From the NCBI GenBank assembly GCA_028819495.1, contig JAPPLI010000082.1:1-50737 (forward strand): DNA of 50,737 nt, written 5' to 3'. Made by a program: the position numbers and the translations under genes. Origin of the DNA: Gammaproteobacteria bacterium (GTDB taxonomy: Bacteria; Pseudomonadota; Gammaproteobacteria; Eutrophobiales; Eutrophobiaceae). Under the pieces are notes generated by a model. It made no database searches, was not told where the DNA came from, and saw nothing but the letters and a program-made list of their open reading frames with translations. Shown here piece after piece: positions 1 to 7,975 of this stretch. Positions within the stretch are counted from its first letter, which is position 1; each line of letters begins with the position of its first letter.

Positions 1-1
1 G

Positions 2-61
2 GAATACGTGCGTGCGGTAAAAGCCGGGGAGTTTCCCGGGCCGGAACATTCGTTTGACTGA
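2..61 (+). CDS. panB: 3-methyl-2-oxobutanoate hydroxymethyltransferase, C-terminal end (partial)
   Basis: Only the last 19 codons and the TGA stop are in the window. The reading EYVRAVKAGEFPGPEHSFD matches the conserved PanB C-terminus (an acidic/basic helix, then G-x-(Y/F)-P-G-x-E-H-S-F). PanB makes ketopantoate from 2-oxoisovalerate for pantothenate and CoA synthesis. panC follows about 2 kb downstream on the same strand, which supports the call, but a two-gene module on the other strand separates them. The identification rests on a short tail and on context. Confidence 0.8.
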   Translation, partial: EYVRAVKAGEFPGPEHSFD

Positions 62-90
62 CGGGAAATCCGCTGAATCGAGAGCTTCCC

Positions 91-705
91 TTATACAGCT
101 TCTATTGCTTGGAGAACGGTATTAAATAGTCTCTCACAACTTTGGCATCGTTGTCGGACTTTGCTCGAATCAATTCGCTTGAGGAGATCACTGGCATGGC
201 GAATTTTGTGGTATTCCCTCTTTAGCGTAGCTTTAGTCGCGAGTTTCAAGGCCCGGGTAATCTCCCTCTTTGAAATCGCTTCAAGCGCGCTTGTTGACGG
301 CAATGCGCTTTGTTGGAAGTTTTGTCCGTAATAGTCGGCCAATGCTGCAATGTCGGCTACTATCCATGTCTCCATAGTCTGAATCATCAGGTGGGCATCA
401 TCATCGGTGGTGAAATCCAATTCCCACCTGTCTCTGGATTTCAGGTGTTCGCGTACGGAAGTCTTTACCGGGTCTTCGGCATCTACCAGTAATATAATGA
501 TCCTGTTATCATCGTTCAGGACGGCATGTTTGAAATTCCTGAACGCCTCATCGCGACTGCCGCAGGGAACCAGTTTCCAACGCCAGGATTTACTTCGAAT
601 TGCCTCCTTGATCGGATTCAGAAACCCGTCCATACCCTGACGTAGCGCGGTCTTGGTGTCACGTCCCTTCCCGCCGCCTTCCATATATATTGCGATGCTG
701 CTCAC
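91..705 (-). CDS. DUF4276 family protein, TOPRIM-like
   Basis: A 204-residue protein with the features of DUF4276. There is an N-terminal strand followed by MEGGG (Glu9), an ILLVDAED strand (Asp75, Glu77, Asp78) that resembles the acidic DxD of TOPRIM folds, and the family-typical ME-W-ADI-AL-YYG segment near residue 110. It starts at GTG and overlaps the stop of the upstream ATPase as GTGA, so the pair is translationally coupled. DUF4276 proteins are commonly paired with ABC-type AAA ATPases in accessory modules. The layout resembles ATPase-TOPRIM defence pairs such as OLD-like or PARIS systems, though PARIS uses DUF4435. A nuclease role is inferred, not shown. Confidence 0.8.
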   Translation of the reverse strand: MSSIAIYMEGGGKGRDTKTALRQGMDGFLNPIKEAIRSKSWRWKLVPCGSRDEAFRNFKHAVLNDDNRIIILLVDAEDPVKTSVREHLKSRDRWELDFTTDDDAHLMIQTMETWIVADIAALADYYGQNFQQSALPSTSALEAISKREITRALKLATKATLKREYHKIRHASDLLKRIDSSKVRQRCQSCERLFNTVLQAIEAV

Positions 706-1883
706 GGGTTGGCGCCCAGTTCACCCATGCGCCAGAGATCGCCGAGACGGTACTCTTCCAGCCAGTGGGAGATTTTTTCAGGTTCCAGCCGACGAAGTTC
801 CGTTCCCGCGCCGGGTCTTTCGCAGGCAATGACAGCGTCCGGTTGGCTGGTGAGCTCTGAAACCAGCGCGTCTGAATGCGTAGCAACAATGAGCTGCATC
901 CTCTCAGATGCCTCTATCAGAAGTTCGGCAATCAAGGCGACCGCGTCAGGATGAAGCCCAAGTTCCGGCTCATCGATACATACCAGTGGCGGAGGGTCTG
1001 GCAATAACAGGATCGCGAGGATAGCGACGAATCGAATTGTTCCGTCGGACAGGCGCGTTGCCGGGATCGGTGATGCAAAGCCGGATTCATGCAGGTAGAA
1101 CTGTACTTTGCCACCGGACACTAGCGTCGACATTCGTTCAAAACGGGGGAAAAAACGTTTTAACAGTTGATTGAAGCGCCGTCCATCCTTGTGTTCAATC
1201 TGGTTCAGCGCCAGTGCGAGATTAAGTGAATCCGGGAGTAGACGCTCCTCGGGGAGATCAGCAGGTTGTGGCTGCCGAATTGACGGGTAGCGGCCGAACG
1301 ACCACTCGCGAAAAGTATGTATGGCACCAAGGTAACGCCCAACTGTGGTAAGTTCGGGATACAAATCCGGCTCTTTTCGTTGTGCCAGCACAGATTGATC
1401 CGGGGCCAGGTCGTCCCGGCGAAGCTTGCGTTGAGTGGTACTGTACCCTGATTCCTGGTGTCGGATATTGATCACCGGGCGGCCCTTCTGAAAACGATAA
1501 TAAAAAAAAGGTTCATCATAACCCTGCTTAGGTTTGCTGTCTTCGAGCACTTCATCGAACACCTCGACACGGCTGCTACTGACGCCGAACTCAAGCCGAT
1601 AGCGCAGAGGTTCATGTTTTGGAATAGTCAAATTCACATCAATTTCAGCGGACTTCTGGTTCTTGTCACCTTTCCACAGCCATTCGGTCGCCCCTCCGCC
1701 ATCGCGAATTGCCGCGGCAAAATCCGTGGGCGTAGCGCGCAGTAGTTCCATTGCCTCGATAAGATTCGATTTTCCGGACCCATTTGGGCCAATGAGAATG
1801 TTAAGAGGCCCGAGCTCAAAGTCTTCCATATCCGGCGGAAAAGACAACAAACCACGCAAACCAAAACGCTGGATGAATTGCAT
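702..1883 (-). CDS. AAA family ATPase (AAA_21, ABC/SMC-type), partner of DUF4276 protein
   Basis: A 393-residue ABC-type ATPase with Walker A GPNGSGKS at 32-39, an ABC signature-like LSDGT at 278-282, Walker B VCIDEPE followed by LGLHP at 301-311, and an H-switch VATHS at 334-338. This is the layout of RecF/OLD-like AAA_21 proteins. The start ATG has a GAGGAG ribosome site 8 bases upstream. It is the first gene of a two-gene transcript with the DUF4276 protein. It lies on the reverse strand between panB and panC, with base use more AT-rich than the pan genes, which suggests later arrival. The function is probably phage or plasmid defence by analogy; no target can be read from the sequence. 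Confidence 0.85.
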   Translation of the reverse strand: MQFIQRFGLRGLLSFPPDMEDFELGPLNILIGPNGSGKSNLIEAMELLRATPTDFAAAIRDGGGATEWLWKGDKNQKSAEIDVNLTIPKHEPLRYRLEFGVSSSRVEVFDEVLEDSKPKQGYDEPFFYYRFQKGRPVINIRHQESGYSTTQRKLRRDDLAPDQSVLAQRKEPDLYPELTTVGRYLGAIHTFREWSFGRYPSIRQPQPADLPEERLLPDSLNLALALNQIEHKDGRRFNQLLKRFFPRFERMSTLVSGGKVQFYLHESGFASPIPATRLSDGTIRFVAILAILLLPDPPPLVCIDEPELGLHPDAVALIAELLIEASERMQLIVATHSDALVSELTSQPDAVIACERPGAGTELRRLEPEKISHWLEEYRLGDLWRMGELGANP

Positions 1884-1938
1884 TTCAATGGCTCCTCAAA
1901 TTTTATAAGAACAGGTCGATCTTGTGGGGTCCCAAAGT

Positions 1939-1966
1939 ATTATGCCTTATAACGAGCAGATATTAA
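1939..1966 (-). promoter_or_regulatory. putative sigma70 promoter for the ATPase-DUF4276 pair
   Basis: On the reverse strand a TTAATA box (1961-1966) is followed after 16 bases by CATAAT (1939-1944). This is about 55 bases upstream of the ATPase start, in the AT-rich gap before panC. It is a pattern match only. Confidence 0.4.
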
Positions 1967-1979
1967 GACACTCTAAATT

Positions 1980-2008
1980 TTCTGAAGTCCTGCAACTGCG
2001 TATATAAT
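1980..2008 (+). promoter_or_regulatory. putative sigma70 promoter for panC
   Basis: A perfect -10 box TATAAT lies at 2003-2008, with a weak TTCTGA at the -35 position 17 bases upstream. It would give panC its own transcription start, which fits its separation from panB. The weak -35 keeps the confidence low. Confidence 0.4.
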
Positions 2009-2091
2009 CCCACAGAAAATCTGAGAATAAAATGCCGAACTCGCAAGCCGTAGACAAGCATATAACCGCGCCATTCACCGGGACGCCTATC

Positions 2092-2967
2092 ATGGAGACC
2101 GTGTCGAACCTGCATGGTTTGCGTACTGTTATCGGCAGGTGGAAGCGGGAAGGGCATACCATCGCCCTGGTGCCTACCATGGGCAACCTGCATGACGGGC
2201 ATATCTCGTTGCTCAATCACGCCCGCGAGCACGCGGACCGCACCATCGTGAGTATTTTCGTCAACCCCATACAGTTCGGCAAGGGAGAGGATTACGAGAA
2301 ATATCCCAGCACGCTGGCCGAGGACAAGAATAAACTGGAAAAGTACGGGCTTGACCTGCTGTTCACGCCCAACCTGGAATCGCTTTATCCCGGCGGCACC
2401 GATACCGACACCCGCATCAACGTGCCCGAATTGTCGAACATTCTGTGCGGCGAGTTCAGGCCCGGCCATTTCTCCGGTGTGGCTACGGTAGTGGCGAAAC
2501 TGCTCAATAACGCACAACCGGACGTAGCCCTGTTCGGTGAAAAGGATTACCAGCAACTGTTGGTCATCAAACGCATGGCGCGGGATTTGTGCCTGCCCGT
2601 TGAGATTGTCGGATTGCCCATCGTGCGCGAGCCCGACGGCCTGGCAATGAGTTCCCGTAACGCGTACCTGGCGCCGGACGAGCGGCTCAGGGCGCCGGAG
2701 ATCTACCGGACCCTGAAGGCCGCTGCCGCCGCTCTGCGCAAAGGCGGGAAAAGCCTGGAGGAAATCGAAAAGTCAGCTATGGGCCGGTTGGAGCAGGCAG
2801 GGTTCAAACCCGAATACGTCAGCGTCCGGCGCACCGAAGACCTGAAATTGCCGGGTGCACAAGACACTCGATTGTCCATCCTTATCGCTGCGTGGCTGGG
2901 CCCGGCCCGATTGATTGATAATATCAAGGTAAGGCTAAAACTGGCTGGATTTAAGGGGTCAGAGTAA
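2092..2967 (+). CDS. panC: pantoate--beta-alanine ligase
   Basis: Joins pantoate and beta-alanine with ATP to give pantothenate, in the cytoplasm. With the start at 2092 the protein has 291 residues, close to the family norm. An in-frame ATG at 2032 would add 20 non-conserved residues. The HIGH-type nucleotide-binding motif PTMGNLHDGH lies at 28-37. FVNPIQFG, GEFRPGHFSGVATVV, LFGEKDYQQL and the MSSRN motif follow, all hallmarks of PanC. The last residues (KGSE) and the TAA stop are encoded by the left arm of a REP-like palindrome at 2955-3021, so the native C-terminus may have been replaced. panB lies upstream, beyond an inserted ATPase module. Confidence 0.96.
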   Translation: METVSNLHGLRTVIGRWKREGHTIALVPTMGNLHDGHISLLNHAREHADRTIVSIFVNPIQFGKGEDYEKYPSTLAEDKNKLEKYGLDLLFTPNLESLYPGGTDTDTRINVPELSNILCGEFRPGHFSGVATVVAKLLNNAQPDVALFGEKDYQQLLVIKRMARDLCLPVEIVGLPIVREPDGLAMSSRNAYLAPDERLRAPEIYRTLKAAAAALRKGGKSLEEIEKSAMGRLEQAGFKPEYVSVRRTEDLKLPGAQDTRLSILIAAWLGPARLIDNIKVRLKLAGFKGSE

Positions 2968-3021
2968 AATTACCCCGGTTCTTGCCGTCGGCCACGATAG
3001 TCATAATTTTACTCTGACCCC
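2955..3021. repeat. REP-like palindrome, GGGGTCAGAGTAA family, copy 1
   Basis: Perfect 18-base inverted arms (GGGGTCAGAGTAAAATTA at 2955-2972 and its complement at 3004-3021) surround a 31-base loop. The left arm overlaps the 3' end of panC and supplies its stop codon. The same arm sequence recurs at 14629, 19334 and 23758, with a variant at 23818. This is the longest copy. Confidence 0.9.
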
Positions 3022-3047
3022 ATCTATCTGTAACTACTGATGAAGTA

Positions 3048-4124
3048 TTGCTGATGTTCAGGTTAATCGCCGCGAGCGTATTTTTTACAGTATGCCTTGC
3101 CTGCATCCAGGCGCATGCAGACGCGTCCGGTCCCAATGCCGCAGACCATGCCCCCATCGGGGTCATGGGCGACCATATGCACGAGAAAGGCGAATTCATG
3201 CTGAGCTACCGCTTCATGCACATGGACATGCAGGGCAACCGCGCGGGTACGGACAGCATTGACGCGGACACCATTGTGACAACTGTCCCCAACCGCTTTT
3301 TCGGCAGGCCCATGCAGCCCCCCACCCTGCGCATCGTGCCCACCAGTATGAGCATGGACATGCATATGTTCGGCGCCATGTACGCGCCGGCAGACGGGCT
3401 GACCTTGATGGTCATGGGTATGTACATGGAAAAGGACATGGAACACACCACCTATATGGGCGGCATGGGAACGAACGTACGCGGCAGTTTCAGGGTGAAG
3501 ACCGACGGTATCGGCGATACCCGGGTCTCCGGCCTGGTCAGGCTCCATGACGGCGGCGTCCATCGGTTGCACCTGAATGCCGGAGTGAGTTTTCCCACCG
3601 GTTCCACCTCAAAGACCCACGAGATACTGACCCCCATGGGCGCCCGCCCGACCGTGCGCGTGCCTTATGCCATGCAACCGGGTTCCGGCACCTATGACCT
3701 CATGCCGGGCATCACTTATAACGGTCATTCCGGCAAGGTGTACTGGGGCGGCCAGTATATGGGCACTTTCAGGTTGGGTGAGAATCATGGTTATTCATTG
3801 GGCGATAAACACACACTGAGCGCCTGGCTCAACTACCAGTGGCGCCCGTTCATCAGTACGTCATTGCGACTGCAATACGAGATGCTGAGAAGCATTGAGG
3901 GTATGGACCCGATGATCGCGGGCCCGGTACAGACCGCCGATCCCGGCAACTACGGGAGCGATGAACTGGGTCTGAACTTCGGCGTCAACCTCATGGGCCA
4001 GGCGGGTGCCCTGGCAGGCCAGCGTCTGGCAGCCGAACTGTATCTGCCGTTGCGCCGCGACCTGAACGGCCCGCAAATGGAAACCGACTGGACCATAACC
4101 CTGGGATGGCAGTACGCGTTTTAG
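3048..4124 (+). CDS. Met/His-rich outer-membrane beta-barrel protein, putative transporter
   Basis: 358 residues (or 356 from the ATG at 3054) with a signal peptide ending near AHA-DASG. Alternating-hydrophobicity strands lead to a C-terminal aromatic residue (GWQYAF), typical of outer-membrane barrels. The first third is full of Met and His (for example DHMHEKGEFM, FMHMDMQG, MSMDMHMF, MGMYMEKDMEHTTYMGGMG). This suggests binding of soft metals such as copper or silver. Similar proteins are usually annotated as transporter or phenol-degradation MetA-like. No efflux partner or metal regulator is adjacent. The metal role is inference from composition. Confidence 0.65.
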   Translation: MLMFRLIAASVFFTVCLACIQAHADASGPNAADHAPIGVMGDHMHEKGEFMLSYRFMHMDMQGNRAGTDSIDADTIVTTVPNRFFGRPMQPPTLRIVPTSMSMDMHMFGAMYAPADGLTLMVMGMYMEKDMEHTTYMGGMGTNVRGSFRVKTDGIGDTRVSGLVRLHDGGVHRLHLNAGVSFPTGSTSKTHEILTPMGARPTVRVPYAMQPGSGTYDLMPGITYNGHSGKVYWGGQYMGTFRLGENHGYSLGDKHTLSAWLNYQWRPFISTSLRLQYEMLRSIEGMDPMIAGPVQTADPGNYGSDELGLNFGVNLMGQAGALAGQRLAAELYLPLRRDLNGPQMETDWTITLGWQYAF

Positions 4125-4136
4125 GTGGAAGAACCA

Positions 4137-4187
4137 GGGGACGGGCCCCCGCTTACAACATGCGGGACATGCTTAAAATCCGTCCCC
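4137..4187. repeat. palindrome of the GGGGACGG family, copy 1
   Basis: GGGGACGG at 4137-4144 pairs with CCGTCCCC at 4180-4187, with further pairing of CCCGC and GCGGG inside. It lies 12 bases after the stop of the Met-rich barrel gene. It is related to the copies at 5740 and 49416. Confidence 0.75.
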
Positions 4188-4251
4188 GCGGACGTTACAC
4201 GGCAAAAAATGATAAGCTGGCGGCATGTTCCTCAAACCATGATCAGCTATC

Positions 4252-5013
4252 GTGCAACAACCCGACCAGATTACCGCCTGCCTGATCATCATCGGCAATG
4301 AGATCCTCTCAGGCCGCACCCAGGACGCAAACCTGGCGATCATCGGTAAAAAATGTGATGCCTTGGGGATACGTCTTACGGAGACCAGGATCATCCCCGA
4401 TGTTGAAGCGGATATCGTCACAACGGTCAACAACTGCCGCGCGCAATTCACCTATGTCTTTACCACCGGCGGGATAGGGCCTACCCATGACGACATCACT
4501 GCAGCCGCCGTCGCCAGGGCATTCAACGTGGAAGTGGTGCGTAACGAGGAGGCGGTTGATGCCCTGGACCGGTATTATGAGCCGGGATTCCTGACGGAAG
4601 CCAGGCTGAAAATGGCGGATATACCGGAAGGCGCACGGTTAATAGACAATCCCGTAAGCGGAGCGCCGGGGTTCCAGCTTGAAAACGTATTTGTACTGCC
4701 CGGCGTGCCGTCCATTATGGAAGCCATGTTTGACGGCCTGGCCGACAGGCTGGTGGGCGGCGACCCCATCCTCACCGAAAATGTCCTGACCAACCTCCTG
4801 GAAAGCGTTATAGCAAAAGACCTGGAAGCCTTGCAGGAAAAATACCCGGACGTCAATATGGGCAGTTATCCCTATTTCAGGAAGGGAAAGCTGGGAGTGA
4901 ACCTGGTGCTGCGCGGCACGGATGGCGACAGGATGAACGACGCTGCTGACGAACTGGCGACAGTGATAGCAGGCCTCAATGGCAAGGTGCTGAACCGGCT
5001 GTCCCCGGCGTGA
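4252..5013 (+). CDS. CinA-like / MoaB-MogA fold molybdopterin-binding domain protein
   Basis: 253 residues from a GTG start. It carries the MoCF_biosynth fold: an IIGNEILSGRTQDAN strand and loop near 12-27, the FTTGGIGPTHDD motif near 70-81 and a VLPGVPSIM segment near 146. Stand-alone proteins of this COG1058 type are labelled competence/damage-inducible protein A. They lack the C-terminal nicotinamide-nucleotide amidase domain of full CinA, as here. It ends four bases before the methyltransferase gene, so the two are probably co-transcribed. Its true substrate is not known; the nearby Mo-enzyme makes a pterin link tempting but unproven. Confidence 0.82.
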   Translation: MQQPDQITACLIIIGNEILSGRTQDANLAIIGKKCDALGIRLTETRIIPDVEADIVTTVNNCRAQFTYVFTTGGIGPTHDDITAAAVARAFNVEVVRNEEAVDALDRYYEPGFLTEARLKMADIPEGARLIDNPVSGAPGFQLENVFVLPGVPSIMEAMFDGLADRLVGGDPILTENVLTNLLESVIAKDLEALQEKYPDVNMGSYPYFRKGKLGVNLVLRGTDGDRMNDAADELATVIAGLNGKVLNRLSPA

Positions 5014-5017
5014 GTTT

Positions 5018-5728
5018 ATGAAAATCGACGACGGTATCACTGCAGAACGTTCCGCCTGGTCCTTCGGCGCCGGGGTGGCGGAAGCGTTTCCCGACCACGC
5101 CGAGCGCTCCATTCCCTGGTACCGGGAGGGGCACGAACTCATCTGTCACCTGAGTGATTTTTTCGTGGCGCCGGACAGTATCGTGTATGACCTGGGTTGC
5201 GCAACCGGTGAACTGTTGCAGTTACTGGCCGCGCATAACAGGCATAAACCCGGGGTACGCTGGATTGGGCTGGACAGGGAGCAGGCCATGATCGAGCGCG
5301 CCTGCAGGACCTGCGCCGGCCTCGAAAACGTGGAACTGCATTGCGAGGATATCCTGATCGGTGAACTCAAGGAGGCCGATATGATCATTGCCTATTACAC
5401 GACCCAGTTCGTCGAGGAGAGGCGCCGGCAGGCCCTGTTCGACAGGATCTACCAGGCCCTGAACTGGGGCGGCGCGTTCATCCTGTTTGAAAAGGTCGGC
5501 GCCCCCGACTCGCGCTTCCAGGATATGATGTCCTGCCTGTATCGGGAGTTCAAACAGCGCCAGGGTTTCAGTTCCGAGGAGATACTGAACAAGGAACTGA
5601 GCCTGAAGGGCGTGCTTAAACCTTTCTCCACCGCCGGCAACCTGGGGCTGTTGAACCGGGCCGGTTTCACGGACGTGATGACGGTGATGAAATACGTCAG
5701 CTTCGAGGGTTTCCTGGCCATCAAGTAG
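5018..5728 (+). CDS. CmoA-like class I SAM-dependent methyltransferase
   Basis: 236 residues resembling carboxy-SAM synthase CmoA from end to end: FGAGVAEAFPDHAERSIPWY near the start, SAM motif I YDLGCATGE, the acidic WIGLDREQAMIERA, TTQFV, RIYQALNWGGAF and a closing FEGFLAIK. By my recalled alignment to Escherichia coli CmoA, the arginine that holds the carboxylate of carboxy-SAM (Arg199, in QKRS) is replaced by Glu in NKEL. No cmoB is next to it. It may therefore be a paralogue with another reaction rather than the tRNA wobble-uridine enzyme. It follows the CinA-like gene with a four-base gap. Confidence 0.75.
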   Translation: MKIDDGITAERSAWSFGAGVAEAFPDHAERSIPWYREGHELICHLSDFFVAPDSIVYDLGCATGELLQLLAAHNRHKPGVRWIGLDREQAMIERACRTCAGLENVELHCEDILIGELKEADMIIAYYTTQFVEERRRQALFDRIYQALNWGGAFILFEKVGAPDSRFQDMMSCLYREFKQRQGFSSEEILNKELSLKGVLKPFSTAGNLGLLNRAGFTDVMTVMKYVSFEGFLAIK

Positions 5729-5739
5729 CCGGACTGTTC

Positions 5740-5763
5740 GGGGACGGATTTGAATCCGTCCCC
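5740..5763. repeat. palindrome of the GGGGACGG family, copy 2
   Basis: Perfect 11-base arms GGGGACGGATT and AATCCGTCCCC are separated by two bases. It sits 11 bases after the CmoA-like stop. It could act as a transcript-end hairpin, but no run of T follows. Confidence 0.8.
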
Positions 5764-5843
5764 AGGTATCCCCGGCAGCACTGGAAAAGCCGGCTGTTTT
5801 CCACTAATATATACGGTTCGAATACCAGATTATTGGCACTCTT

Positions 5844-7970
5844 ATGGACATGCAAGCAGCCCCTGTAGAAGGCGGGAAAGTAGAGACCAAAGTCGTCCAC
5901 ACCAATTGCCGCGCCTGCGGCCATGCCGGCTGCGGCGTGTTTGTCACGCTGGAAAACGGCAAGGCGGTAAAAATCAGGGGCGATATGGATCACCCCATCA
6001 GCAAGGGGTACCTGTGCAGGAAGGCAAGAGGCTTCATCGCCGATTTGCAATACCACAAGGATCGGTTGTTGTATCCCATGAAGCGGGTCGGCGAACGCGG
6101 TGAGGGTAAGTGGGAAAGAATCAGTTGGGACGAAGCCCTGGGCACCATTGCCGAAAAATTCAACACGATCAAGGCGGAGAACGGGCCTGAATCCGTCATC
6201 TTCGGGCACGGCACCGGACGCAGCCACCATCGTTTTGTCTACCGGGTCGCCAACATGTTCGGCTCGCCCAACGTGCTGGCGAACGGGCATGTCTGTTACC
6301 TGCCGAGGCTGGCCGTGTCCAAGCAACTGGGCATGTCGGTTCCCATCGTAGATTATGACAATCACCCCCAGTGCGTCATGTCCTGGGGCAGCAACACGAT
6401 CAAATCCAATCCCGATGAATATATCGGCGTCAACCTGGGTCTTAACCTGAAACGCAAACCCAGTTACATCGTCGTCGACCCCCAGCGCACCCAACTGGCG
6501 GAGAAGGCCGACATCTGGCTGCAACTGCGGCCCGGCTCCGATGTCGCGCTGGCCATGGCGATGATGCACGTGATGGTCAAGGAAGACCTGTACGATCACC
6601 ATTTCGTCGAGAACTACACTACGGGTTTTGACAAATTCTGCGAGCGCCTGGAAGAGTACCCGCCTGAGGTCGGCGAGGAGATTTCCTGGGTGCCGAAAGA
6701 GAAGATTATCGCCGCGGCCAGACTGTTTGCAGAGACCAGACCCGCGGCCATCCAGTGGGGCGTCGGCATAGAACACGGCGTCAACTGCGCCAACTCGGAC
6801 CGGGTGCTGATTTACATGTCGGCATTGACCGGCAACCTGGATGCCCCCGGCGGCAACGTCATGTTCGGCCCCCCGCCGGGCCTGCCGCGCATGGAATTCT
6901 GCGGCAACCAGTTCCTGGACAACGTCGACAAGATGCTCGGCGGCACCCGCTACCGCCTGGCCGCGTCCATCAACCGCATTACGCCCCATGTGATATGGGA
7001 CGCCATCGAGACAGGGGAACCCTACCCCGTCAGGGGAATGATCATCATGGGCAGCAACCCGCTGGTGGTCAGGGCGAATACCTCGCGGGTATACGAATCA
7101 CTGAAGAAGATCGAATTCCTGGTGGTGGCGGACATCTTTCCCACCCCGACGACGGAACTTGCGGACATCGTCCTTCCCGCAAAGACCTGGATTGAATTCG
7201 ACAACATCGCGGACTACTGGAAATCCCACGGCTATATCTTCCCCAGGCCCAAGATCGTGGACGCGCCGGGCGAGGCGATGGCCGACGTCGAAATCCTCAA
7301 CGAGCTGGGCAAGAAACTGGGATTTGAGGATTCTTTCTGGGAGAACTACGAAGAGTCACTGGACTACATACTCGAACCGGCCGGCGTCACCTGGGAGGAG
7401 TTCAAGGATATGGAGTACCTGCGCAATGAGCCCCGGTTCAGAAAGTACGAGACCGAAGGGTTCAAATCCGAGTCCGGCAAGCTGGATTTCTACATACAGC
7501 AGAACAAGGACTGGGGATACGACCCGTTGCCGTCTCACCAGGAACCGCCGGAAAGTCCGGCCAGGGAACCGGAATTTGTGGAAAAATACCCCCTGGTACT
7601 GACGACCGGGACCCGCGTCCAGGAGTATTTCGGGTCCGAGCACCGGCAAAGCCCGCTGTTGCGCAAGACACATCCTGATCCCTTATTGAGCATCCACCCG
7701 GAGACTGCTACCGCAAGAAACATAGAACATGGCGACTGGGTATACATCGAAAGCCCGCGCGGCAAGGTGAAACACAAGGCAAAGGTGACGGACGCCGTTG
7801 ATCCGCGGGTGGTAGCTGCCGAGTTTGCCTGGTGGTATCCGGAAAGGCCGGCGCCGGACTACGGTTTCAGGGAATGCAACATCAATTTCCTCACCGATGA
7901 CCTGAACGTGGGGCCTGAATCAGGCTCGACCAACCTGAAAGGCCTGATGTGCGAGGTCAGCAAGGTTTAG
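5844..7970 (+). CDS. molybdopterin (Mo-bisPGD) oxidoreductase, soluble
   Basis: 708 residues of the DMSO-reductase superfamily. An N-terminal [4Fe-4S] motif uses Cys22, Cys25, Cys30 and Cys58. The Molybdopterin domain follows (WERISWDEALGTIAEKF, YIVVDPQRT, IIMGSNPLVV) and then a Molydop_binding domain (LTTGTRVQEYFGSEHR, HPETATARNIEHGDWVYIESPRG). A Cys in NGHVCYLPR near residue 152 is a candidate Mo ligand. There is no Tat signal, so it is probably cytoplasmic. No electron-transfer or membrane subunit and no dedicated chaperone is adjacent. The substrate cannot be assigned; acetylene-hydratase-like or other hydroxylase subgroups are possible. Confidence 0.85.
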   Translation: MDMQAAPVEGGKVETKVVHTNCRACGHAGCGVFVTLENGKAVKIRGDMDHPISKGYLCRKARGFIADLQYHKDRLLYPMKRVGERGEGKWERISWDEALGTIAEKFNTIKAENGPESVIFGHGTGRSHHRFVYRVANMFGSPNVLANGHVCYLPRLAVSKQLGMSVPIVDYDNHPQCVMSWGSNTIKSNPDEYIGVNLGLNLKRKPSYIVVDPQRTQLAEKADIWLQLRPGSDVALAMAMMHVMVKEDLYDHHFVENYTTGFDKFCERLEEYPPEVGEEISWVPKEKIIAAARLFAETRPAAIQWGVGIEHGVNCANSDRVLIYMSALTGNLDAPGGNVMFGPPPGLPRMEFCGNQFLDNVDKMLGGTRYRLAASINRITPHVIWDAIETGEPYPVRGMIIMGSNPLVVRANTSRVYESLKKIEFLVVADIFPTPTTELADIVLPAKTWIEFDNIADYWKSHGYIFPRPKIVDAPGEAMADVEILNELGKKLGFEDSFWENYEESLDYILEPAGVTWEEFKDMEYLRNEPRFRKYETEGFKSESGKLDFYIQQNKDWGYDPLPSHQEPPESPAREPEFVEKYPLVLTTGTRVQEYFGSEHRQSPLLRKTHPDPLLSIHPETATARNIEHGDWVYIESPRGKVKHKAKVTDAVDPRVVAAEFAWWYPERPAPDYGFRECNINFLTDDLNVGPESGSTNLKGLMCEVSKV

Positions 7971-7975
7971 TTAGC

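Noticed and set aside
91-1883. Calling the ATPase-DUF4276 pair PARIS (AriAB)
   Set aside because: The ATPase type is similar but AriB is DUF4435; this partner fits DUF4276, so only an analogy is justified.
5721-6989. Long reverse-strand open frame of 422 codons
   Set aside because: It lies opposite the Mo-oxidoreductase in GC-rich DNA, has no recognisable motif and is a coding shadow.
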